A DNA stretch of 58,471 nucleotides, from assembly GCA_028289325.1 (NCBI GenBank), contig JANQQN010000508.1, forward strand, positions 1 to 58,471, given 5' to 3'. The stretch comes from Myxococcota bacterium. Its GTDB lineage: Bacteria; Myxococcota; Kuafuiibacteriia; Kuafuiibacteriales; Kuafuiibacteriaceae. The number at the start of each line of letters is the position of its first letter. Position 1 is the first letter of the stretch. Both the position numbers and the translations under genes were made by a program. The notes under the pieces are model-generated. The model was not told the DNA's origin. It did no database searches and saw only the letters and a program-made list of their open reading frames with translations. Of this stretch, positions 51,864 through 58,471 are shown piece after piece.

Positions 51864-54800
51864 GCGGGCTGGACGTCACGCAGTGGGCGCTCGGCAAGCG
51901 GGTCGTCGCCGGCGCGATCTTCGGGCTCTTTGCGGTCAGTGGATTAGCGACCTACAACCGGCTGCCGCGCTCGGAGGACCCGGGATTCATCGTGCGACAG
52001 GCGGTGATCGTCACCGAGTTCCCAGGGGCCAGCGCGGCCCGAGTGGAGGAGCTCATCACCGACCCGCTGGAGGCCGGGCTTCAGAAGCTGGTGGGTCTGG
52101 ACTTCGTCAACAGCGTGTCCCGGGCCGGCCAGAGCGTGATCACCGTCGCCGCGCAGGAGACCTTGCCCGAGGTCGAGAGCATGTGGGACGAGATGCGGGA
52201 ACGGGTCGATGAGCAGGCGCGGGCGCTGCCTCCGGAGGCCATCGGCCCCTTCGTCAACGATGACTTCGGTGACGTGTTCGGCACCTTGCTCGCGCTGACG
52301 GGCGATGGATTCAATCTTGCCGAGCTCGAAGACGTCGCCGAAGAGGTACGCAAAAAGTTTCTGCAGCTGCCCGATGTGGCGAAGGTGGAGCTCATCGGCG
52401 TCGCCGCGCGCCGAATCTTCCTCGAGTACGACGAAGCGCGGCTGGCGGAGCTCGGGATCGGCGCGGACCAGATCGCGGCGCAGCTGCGGCGTCAGAACAT
52501 CGTCAGCCCCAGCGGCCGCGTCAATGCGACCGACCGGGTGTTCGAAGTCCAGACCGAAGGCAGCTACGAAAGCCTGGACGCGCTGGCCGCGACGCTGATC
52601 CGGGTCGACGGTCGCGCCTTTCCCCTCAAGGCCCTGGTTCGCATTCGGCAAGGGTACGAAGACGATCCGCCGGCGCCGTCGATGTCGTTTACGGGGCGGC
52701 CGGCCATCGGCATTGCGATCTCCATGGCTCCGGGCGGCAAGCTCACCGAGCTCGGACCGCGGGTTCGGACTTTGGCCACAAAGCTCACCGAGGGCCTGCC
52801 GGTGGGCCTCGAGCTCCATCTTGCGAGCTATCAGACCGCGGTCGTCGAGTCGGCGGTGGGCGCGTTCGTGGGCAATCTGCTCCAGAGCGTGGTCATCGTC
52901 CTCGCGGTCATGCTGGTCGCGTTAGGGCTGAGAACGGGGGTCATCGTGGGGGCGATGGTTCCGATGACCATCCTCACCACGTTCGCGATCATGGGCGTGG
53001 CGGGGATCGGCATCAACAAGATGAGCCTCACCGCGCTCATTATCGCTCTCGGGCTGCTGGTCGACAACGGGATCGTCATGAGCGAGTCGATATTGGTTCG
53101 TCGCAACGCGGGCGAGCCGCTGGTATCGGCGGCGATCGAGTCGGCGCGGGAGTTGCGGGTGCCGCTGCTGATATCGTCGCTCACCACCGTCGCCGCGCTG
53201 CTGCCGACCTACCTCGCGGAGTCCACGACCGGCGAGTACACGTCACCTATCGCGGAGGTGGTGGGGATCGCGCTGCTGGCCTCGTGGATCCTGTCGCTCA
53301 CGTTCGTTCCCTTGTGTTGCGTTCTGTTCATGGGGGGCAGGCCGAAGAGCCGAGCTTCCACGGCGTCGGCGTCGACGGGAAAGCCTCCGCGCACCGCGGC
53401 CGCCCTACGGTACCGAGGCGTTCTCGAGGGGTTCATCCGTCATCGGTGGCTGGCCTTGGCCGGCTTTGTCGTCGTTCTCGTGGGCTCCGGGATGCTGATG
53501 CAGTTCGTCCCTCAGCAGTTCTTCCCCGGCAAAGCGTGGCCTCAGCTGACCATCGAGCTCGAGCTGCCCCAGGGCACCCCTCGCGCCAAGACAGATCGGG
53601 TGGTGGCGGAGGTGGAGCGGTTCTTCCGAGCGGACCTGCTGCGCGCGGATTGGTCGGAGCAGGTCGCGTCGAGCAAGGTCGCGGCCGACGTCGAACGGCA
53701 GGACGAACCGGGTCTGGTGAGCTGGAGCGCGTTCATCGGCGAGGGCGCGCCCAGATTTGTTCTCGGCTACGCGCCCGAGCAGCCGAAGGAGAACTACGCC
53801 TATTTCATCGTCAACGTCGAAAGCTACTCCCATATCGCCGCCGTGGTCGAGCGAATCGAGACCTTCATCGACGAACGCTTCCCGGAGGCGCTGACTCGGG
53901 TGTTGCCGCTTCGCAACGGGCCGCCGCTCAAGTATCCGGTCGAGATCCGGCTCAGTGGTGACGACATCTCGGCGCTGCGGAGGATCGTCACCCGCACCGA
54001 AGAGAAGCTGCGAACGATCCCCGGGCTCATCCGGGTCGGCAACGACTGGGGTCCGGACCGGCCGCGCGTGCGGGTGAACGTCGATCCCGTTCGTTTGAGC
54101 GCGGCGGGCCTCACCAACGCGGACGTCGCGGTGTCGCTGGAGACCGCGTTTCGCGGCCGTGCCCTCACCGTGTTTCGGGACGGCACCGATGTCGTGCCGG
54201 TGGAGCTACGCCGAGCCGACGCATCGGTGGCCACGGTCGACGCCATCCGGGGCGTGTCCGTCTATCGTGCTTCCGGGGGGACGGTGCCTCTGCTTCAGGT
54301 GGCCTCCGTGGGCACGGATCTCGAGCCCCCGACGATCCGGCGACGGGACCGCCAGCGGACGATCACCGTGCGCGCGGATATCGCGCCTGACGCTCCGGCC
54401 GCGGTCACCGCATTCAGCGTCGCGGCGACGATCCGGACGTGGCTCGATGGTGAAAAGACAGGCTGGCCGTTCGGATTCGACTGGTCGTTCGGCGGCGAGG
54501 TCGAGAGCTCGGGCAAGGCCAATGCGTCGATTCAAGCGAAGCAGCCCATCGCGCTGTTGATCATCGTGTTCTGTCTGATCTTCCAGTTCAACACCCTTCG
54601 TGAGCCCCTGATCGTGCTGCTGACCCTTCCGTTCGCGATCACCGGGGTGGCGCTGGGATTGTTCGTGACGCAGAAGCCCTTTGGGTTCATGGCTCTGCTG
54701 GGCGTGATCGCCCTGTTCGGTATCGTCATCAACAACGCGATCGTGCTGCTCGACCGGGTGCAGATCGAGGTTCGTGCGGGGCGGTCGAAGCTGGACGCGA

Positions 54801-56482
54801 TCCTCGATGCGTCCGAGCGGAGACTGCGGCCCATCGCATTGACGACCGCAACGACGGTGGCGGGGCTCATTCCCCTCGCGCTGTTCGGGGGGCCGCTGTT
54901 TTCGCCGATGGCCGTCGCGCTCATGTCCGGCCTTCTCGCGAGTACCTTCTTGACCCTGGGCTTGGTGCCGGTTCTATACGCCATCCTTCATCGGTTGCCC
55001 CGGCCGGGCGGTCGACGCCGGCCGGGGGCAGCGTCGGTCCCCGTCGGGGTCGCGGGTCTCGCGCTGATCGCGACGATGGGATTCGCCGCGGGGTCGGAGC
55101 CGGCATTCGCGGCCTCACCCTCCGCTTCGTCGACGGTGGCCATCACCGCTGACGAGGCCGCCCGACGCGCGGCGGAGCGCACGTTGGACGCCCGAGTGGC
55201 GCGAGCCGATCTGTCGGCGGCCGTCGCGGAAGAAGACCGAGTGATCGTGGACTACCTGCCTCGGCTGGCCGCCGCAGCCGGTTATCGCCGGCTGTCGGAC
55301 CTCACGCAGCCGAGTCTGTTCGGCGATACGGCCAGCCTCGTCGTCACCGAGCGGCGGACGAGCCCGCTCACCCTCGACGACCTGGCTCCGCTGCCCGCGG
55401 ATGCCGGTGCGTTTCCCGTGATCCTGGATCAGATCGAGTTTTCCGGTCGACTGACCGTTCCCGTTTCCAAGTATGTGTTCGAGATCTCGGCCGCGCTGGA
55501 GGCGGCGGGGGCCGGTATCGATGCCGCCCAGCTGGAGGTCGACAGCGCCAGGGTTCGCGCCGCGGCATCGGCGCGAATCGTGTTCTATCGTTTCGTTGCC
55601 GCCGTGCAGCAGATCGCGGTGTTCGAAAAGAGGGTCAGCGAAGCGCAGGAACGGCTGCGGGTCAGCGAGGAAGGGTTGCGCGCCGGCCGCCTGGCCGAGA
55701 CCGAAATGCTGGAGGCCAAAAGCGCGCTCGCAGCCACCCGACTCGCGCTGGAGCGGGCGAGGACGGAGCGCGCGACCTCGCAAGAAGCCTTGCGGCAGGC
55801 CACGCTCGATGACACCGAGACCACCTACTCGCTCGCTGCCAACGAAGGCCTGTCTGCGTTCGATCCGCCCGCGCTTCCGGAGCCGGTGGCCGTCCTGTAC
55901 GACGAAGCTATCAAGCAGCGCCTCGAGCGGCGTCGACTCCGCCAGCTTGCGGTGGCTCTCGGCGCGGCCGCGCGTCTCGAGCGGGCCCGGGGGCTGCCGG
56001 TCGTCGAGGCGTTCGGGTCCGTTCTGTCCGCGAACCCCAATCCTCGGTTCATTCCCAACCGCGAGCGCTTCGATACCACATGGGAGATCGGGGTCCGGGC
56101 CACGTGGTCCCCGAACGACCTCGTCTTGGGGTGGGCCGAAGGTCGAACCGCCGACGCGGAAGCCGAAAAAACGATGGCCCGGATCGAGGCCCTCAACCTC
56201 GCCATTCATCGCGAAATCGTCGAAGCGCGACAGAGCATCATCGAGGCCCGAGCCAGCCTTACCAGCGCGCAGCAGGGCCTCGAGGCCGCCTTGGCCGCCT
56301 ACGCGCAACGTAAGTTGACCTACCAGGAGGGCGCGACCACGGTGCTCGATGTGCTTCAGAGCGAAGGAGTGGTCGTCGCCGCCGAGCTCGACGCGATTCG
56401 GGCCCGGATTCAGGCCCGGGTCGCTCGCGTTCGGCTGGATCAGGCGACGGGACGCGACGTCGACGCGGTCTTGCGCCGCTGA
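51860..56482 (+). CDS. RND efflux pump fused to a TolC-like outer-membrane factor
   Basis: 1540 aa in one frame. Residues ~1-1040 are a full RND transporter: TM1 (VVAGAIFGLFAVSGLATY), porter domains, TM4 with GLLVDNGIVMSESIL (only the first Asp of the usual DD kept), the second repeat, and GIVINNAIVLLDRVQIEVRAG. After TM12 (SGLLASTFLTLGLVPVLYAIL) comes an Arg-rich stretch, then a hydrophobic segment ending AFAAS (about 1058-1087) that looks like an internal signal peptide. Residues ~1090-1540 are TolC/OprM-like (DEAARRAAERTLDARVARADLSAAVAEEDR; LRVSEEGLRAGRLAETEMLEAKSAL; YQEGATTVLDVLQSEG). Pump and exit duct are normally separate proteins. The linker would let the duct cross the inner membrane and perhaps be cleaved. 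Confidence 0.92.
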   Translation: MSGLDVTQWALGKRVVAGAIFGLFAVSGLATYNRLPRSEDPGFIVRQAVIVTEFPGASAARVEELITDPLEAGLQKLVGLDFVNSVSRAGQSVITVAAQETLPEVESMWDEMRERVDEQARALPPEAIGPFVNDDFGDVFGTLLALTGDGFNLAELEDVAEEVRKKFLQLPDVAKVELIGVAARRIFLEYDEARLAELGIGADQIAAQLRRQNIVSPSGRVNATDRVFEVQTEGSYESLDALAATLIRVDGRAFPLKALVRIRQGYEDDPPAPSMSFTGRPAIGIAISMAPGGKLTELGPRVRTLATKLTEGLPVGLELHLASYQTAVVESAVGAFVGNLLQSVVIVLAVMLVALGLRTGVIVGAMVPMTILTTFAIMGVAGIGINKMSLTALIIALGLLVDNGIVMSESILVRRNAGEPLVSAAIESARELRVPLLISSLTTVAALLPTYLAESTTGEYTSPIAEVVGIALLASWILSLTFVPLCCVLFMGGRPKSRASTASASTGKPPRTAAALRYRGVLEGFIRHRWLALAGFVVVLVGSGMLMQFVPQQFFPGKAWPQLTIELELPQGTPRAKTDRVVAEVERFFRADLLRADWSEQVASSKVAADVERQDEPGLVSWSAFIGEGAPRFVLGYAPEQPKENYAYFIVNVESYSHIAAVVERIETFIDERFPEALTRVLPLRNGPPLKYPVEIRLSGDDISALRRIVTRTEEKLRTIPGLIRVGNDWGPDRPRVRVNVDPVRLSAAGLTNADVAVSLETAFRGRALTVFRDGTDVVPVELRRADASVATVDAIRGVSVYRASGGTVPLLQVASVGTDLEPPTIRRRDRQRTITVRADIAPDAPAAVTAFSVAATIRTWLDGEKTGWPFGFDWSFGGEVESSGKANASIQAKQPIALLIIVFCLIFQFNTLREPLIVLLTLPFAITGVALGLFVTQKPFGFMALLGVIALFGIVINNAIVLLDRVQIEVRAGRSKLDAILDASERRLRPIALTTATTVAGLIPLALFGGPLFSPMAVALMSGLLASTFLTLGLVPVLYAILHRLPRPGGRRRPGAASVPVGVAGLALIATMGFAAGSEPAFAASPSASSTVAITADEAARRAAERTLDARVARADLSAAVAEEDRVIVDYLPRLAAAAGYRRLSDLTQPSLFGDTASLVVTERRTSPLTLDDLAPLPADAGAFPVILDQIEFSGRLTVPVSKYVFEISAALEAAGAGIDAAQLEVDSARVRAAASARIVFYRFVAAVQQIAVFEKRVSEAQERLRVSEEGLRAGRLAETEMLEAKSALAATRLALERARTERATSQEALRQATLDDTETTYSLAANEGLSAFDPPALPEPVAVLYDEAIKQRLERRRLRQLAVALGAAARLERARGLPVVEAFGSVLSANPNPRFIPNRERFDTTWEIGVRATWSPNDLVLGWAEGRTADAEAEKTMARIEALNLAIHREIVEARQSIIEARASLTSAQQGLEAALAAYAQRKLTYQEGATTVLDVLQSEGVVVAAELDAIRARIQARVARVRLDQATGRDVDAVLRR

Positions 56483-56484
56483 CC

Positions 56485-57417
56485 TCAGCTCGCGGCGTCG
56501 GCCGAACCTCGGTCGCTGAACAGCTGGCCCATGAAACTGTTCAGAAGCACCCGGGATAGGTTCACGCCCAGCTGGTCCACCAGCTCGTCGATCGCGGCCT
56601 GAAAGGCGCCGGCGTCGGCGAAGCGGTCTCGGGGATCGGGAGCGAGGGCGGTGAGGATGAGCCGGGTCAATGCGGGATGTAGATCCGGTCGGTGCTGCTC
56701 GAGGGGCACCTCATACGAACCCTCCGCGACCGCCTCGAGGATCTGTGATTCGTCGGCCCCACTGAACAACACCCGGCCCGTGACGAGCTCGTACAGCAGG
56801 ATGCCGAGGGCGAAGACATCGGTCGACGGGCTCGGGGCGCCGCCTCGCGCCTGCTCGGGGGCCAGGTACGACGCGAGCCCTCGGCCGAGGCCGACGTCGA
56901 GGCCCCGGGGTGAGCGACGCCGAGTGCTGGCGAGGCGAAGGCCAAAGTCCGCGACCATGACGTCACCGTCGAGGGTCAGCAGGACGTTGGTGTGGCTCAG
57001 GTCGCCGTGGGTCTGACGCTTCGCGTGGGCGTGCTCGAGTGCATCGAGCGCCCTTCGAACCACGAGTAATGCGACGTCCGTCGGGAACCCCATCTTGCGG
57101 CGCCCACACCGCGCCAGCACTTCCAGGAGATTGCGGCCTCTTACGAGCGGCGTGGCTACGTAGGTGCGATTCCCCAGACACCCGAAATCCAATACCGGAA
57201 CCACGTCGTCGTGTTTCAGAACGGCGTACCCGCAGGCGGCTTCGACGAGCTTCTCGTGTTCTCCGTCGTGGAGGGGTCGAGTGCGGCGCAAGGCCACCGA
57301 ATGGCCCCGTCCGCCGGGACTGAAGAACGTGGCGCGGAGCAGCTCGACGCTGGCCCGGGCGCAGATGGGCCGTTCCACGATGTACGGCCCGAAACTGGGC
57401 TGATCAGGCAACGTCAT
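56485..57417 (-). CDS. Protein kinase-like protein, probable pseudokinase
   Basis: 310 aa from the ATG at 57417 (MTLPDQPSFGPYIVERPI); the frame is open to 57621. It has a kinase fold with HGDLSHTNVLL (catalytic loop, HRD changed to HGD), VADFGLRLAS (DFG kept), YLAPEQARGG (APE) and DVFALGILLYELVTGRVLF. The Gly-rich loop is absent (ICARASVELLRATF), and the beta3 lysine of VALK is Arg (HSVALRRTRP). Loss of the ATP-anchoring Lys and the Gly loop points to a pseudokinase or atypical nucleotide binder. There is no TM segment. It is convergent with the efflux operon by 2 bp. Confidence 0.85.
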   Translation of the reverse strand: MTLPDQPSFGPYIVERPICARASVELLRATFFSPGGRGHSVALRRTRPLHDGEHEKLVEAACGYAVLKHDDVVPVLDFGCLGNRTYVATPLVRGRNLLEVLARCGRRKMGFPTDVALLVVRRALDALEHAHAKRQTHGDLSHTNVLLTLDGDVMVADFGLRLASTRRRSPRGLDVGLGRGLASYLAPEQARGGAPSPSTDVFALGILLYELVTGRVLFSGADESQILEAVAEGSYEVPLEQHRPDLHPALTRLILTALAPDPRDRFADAGAFQAAIDELVDQLGVNLSRVLLNSFMGQLFSDRGSADAAS

Positions 57418-57503
57418 GCGCTCTGCTTTCGCACCCCATACTAGGTGAGGTTTCCATCGGATGGAAAATGAGGTCTTTGCGGTGCATCTTCGGGGTGTCG
57501 TCG

Positions 57504-58025
57504 ATGAACCTACCTGATCCTTCCACTGCACGCCCGGCCGCGATTGTACTCGCGTGCTGCGTTGCCGGGTTCGTCGGATCCGCGGCCGCCGCGCCGACGT
57601 CGGGGGTCGCCGTGCTCCCATTTCGCGGCCCCGGCGGCCGCACGTGCGCTCGCCAGGTGGCCCAGTCGCTGGCCCGCGAGCTGACCATCATGCCGATGGC
57701 GGTCCGGGAGACCCCGCGGGCCCGGATCTATCCCACGTTGGCGAAGTGGCTGAAGGAACGTCGCCGGGAAGGGGTCGGGTTTTGGGTGCTGGGAACCATG
57801 GCCGGCACCAAGGTCATCCTCGAAGCGTACGACGCTAGCAGCGGCGTTCTGCTTGGCCTCGAGCAGTTCAGACCCCGTTGGCGGCACGGCTGTCGGCTTC
57901 CAGGGCGAATGCAGCGGCGGCTGGTCGACTGGCTGACCCGCGGGCCGGCCCGGTCCGGCTTGCCTGGACCCGCGCCCCCGCCATTGGTTCCGGTCGGGCC
58001 AGCGCCCGCGGCGACAGATCCTTGA
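57504..58025 (+). CDS. Small exported protein of unknown function
   Basis: 173 aa from the ATG at 57504; an ATG at 57468 is an alternative. Signal peptide RPAAIVLACCVAGFVGSAAAAP. The mature part starts with a beta-alpha unit (GVAVLPFRGPGGRTCARQVAQSLARELTIMPM) that resembles the start of FlgO/TolB-N-like domains, then GVGFWVLGTMAGTKVILEAYDASSGVLLG and a Pro-rich tail. It is divergent from the pseudokinase gene. Function unknown. Confidence 0.72.
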   Translation: MNLPDPSTARPAAIVLACCVAGFVGSAAAAPTSGVAVLPFRGPGGRTCARQVAQSLARELTIMPMAVRETPRARIYPTLAKWLKERRREGVGFWVLGTMAGTKVILEAYDASSGVLLGLEQFRPRWRHGCRLPGRMQRRLVDWLTRGPARSGLPGPAPPPLVPVGPAPAATDP

Positions 58026-58039
58026 TTCGTGGGGGGGCC

Positions 58040-58471
58040 TTACGGCGGCGGGGCGACCGGGGCTTTCGTCGGCGGTGGCGGCGGCGCGGGGGTAGCGATG
58101 GAGCGCGTCGATGATGCCTCCGTAGGCTCGGGATCGGTCACCGGCGCCGGCAGGGGTGTGTTGGTTGTGAGCAGAAACCGGCCGACGCTCATCGCGAGGG
58201 CGGCGACGAGGACGACGGCCGCGAGCCCTGCCGCCATGAACGGCCATCGCATTGGGCGCCGGGTCGGTACATCGAGGTCTTCGACGGGCACCACCAACGA
58301 TGGCTCCCGAGCCTCGTCGATGCCGACAGTCACGAAGGAAGAGGAGGCGTGACGTTCCTGTACCGGGCCGCGGAACCCCGCTGTCGGGGATGGCGACCGC
58401 GCTTGCGCGGCGCCGCGGACCTCCGCTGTGGGGGACGGCGACCGCGCTTGCGCGGGGCCGCGGACCTCCGC
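58040..58471 (-). CDS. C-terminal part of a TM protein with Pro-rich tail, 5' end cut by window edge
   Basis: The minus-strand frame is open to the right edge (143 codons seen, stop near 58040). From the edge inward: 15-residue repeats AEVRGPAQARSPSPT, a linker (EPSLVVPVEDLDVPT), one TM (WPFMAAGLAAVVLVAALAMSVG) and a Pro/Thr-rich tail (ATPAPPPPPTKAPVAPPP). This linker-TM-tail layout is like the C-terminus of the kinase at the left edge, so it could be another membrane Ser/Thr kinase, but the diagnostic part lies outside the window. Confidence 0.65.
   Translation of the reverse strand, partial: AEVRGPAQARSPSPTAEVRGAAQARSPSPTAGFRGPVQERHASSSFVTVGIDEAREPSLVVPVEDLDVPTRRPMRWPFMAAGLAAVVLVAALAMSVGRFLLTTNTPLPAPVTDPEPTEASSTRSIATPAPPPPPTKAPVAPPP
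58337..58471. repeat. 45-bp in-frame tandem repeat
   Basis: Units 58427-58471 and 58382-58426 differ at 3 of 45 positions; a third, diverged unit is 58337-58381. Each encodes 15 residues (AEVRGPAQARSPSPT and variants). The array continues past the window edge, so the copy number is unknown. Confidence 0.9.

Overview
This 58.5 kb window is GC-rich chromosomal DNA, most likely from a member of the Myxococcota (the former delta-proteobacteria; possibly a Bradymonadales- or Polyangiales-like lineage). That is an inference from gene content: Hanks-type Ser/Thr kinases with a TM and proline-rich tail, a MJ0042 zinc-ribbon/TPR protein, Cys-rich and Kelch-repeat lipoproteins, an AgmX/PglI-like protein, PEGA and FGE-sulfatase-like domains, and many lipoproteins. 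No rRNA or taxonomic marker is present.

Left part (1-30.5 kb), ordinary high-GC backbone: a truncated Ser/Thr kinase diverging from a cystathionine beta-synthase-type enzyme; an OmpA-family protein followed by a membrane-anchored coiled-coil protein with a C-terminal helix-hairpin-helix domain; a Tat-exported PhoX-like (DUF839) protein; a Met/Gly-rich protein of unknown function; a strongly structured intergenic segment in front of an ABC exporter; a hexapeptide acetyltransferase; a stand-alone Rnl2-type RNA ligase behind a DUF885-like lipoprotein that lacks the metal-binding motif; a DUF58-transglutaminase-MoxR-TPR operon; an S15/CocE-fold protein without its nucleophile; a MotB/OmpA-like lipoprotein; three small unknown genes; tRNA-Thr(CGU); and a 1281-aa zinc-ribbon/GYF/TPR membrane protein.

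Middle part: a PspA/IM30 homologue with a membrane coiled-coil partner, then tRNA-Arg(ACG). Directly after this tRNA the base composition drops visibly, and an apparent genomic island runs to about 46.6 kb, where it ends in a decayed IS1380-type transposase. The island encodes a TIR-TM-FGE protein, a caspase-FGE lipoprotein, a DUF4384 lipoprotein, a 12-motif Kelch lipoprotein, a Cys-rich repeat lipoprotein and a PEGA membrane protein. The two FGE domains lack the catalytic cysteines of true formylglycine-generating enzymes, so I read them as ligand-binding sensors joined to death or NADase effectors. This is the best candidate for an undescribed system here, probably a biological-conflict or surface-sensing module.

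Right part (46.6-58.5 kb), high GC again: a dicarboxylate/glutamate symporter followed by a 70-aa two-TM protein, diverging from an ArsR-DUF2087 regulator whose promoter carries a perfect 26-bp palindrome; a lipoprotein cyclophilin; a LysR regulator diverging from an RND efflux operon in which the inner-membrane pump is fused in one reading frame to a TolC-like outer-membrane factor, with a signal-peptide-like linker; a probable pseudokinase; a small secreted protein; and the C-terminal part of a TM protein with a 45-bp tandem repeat at the window edge.
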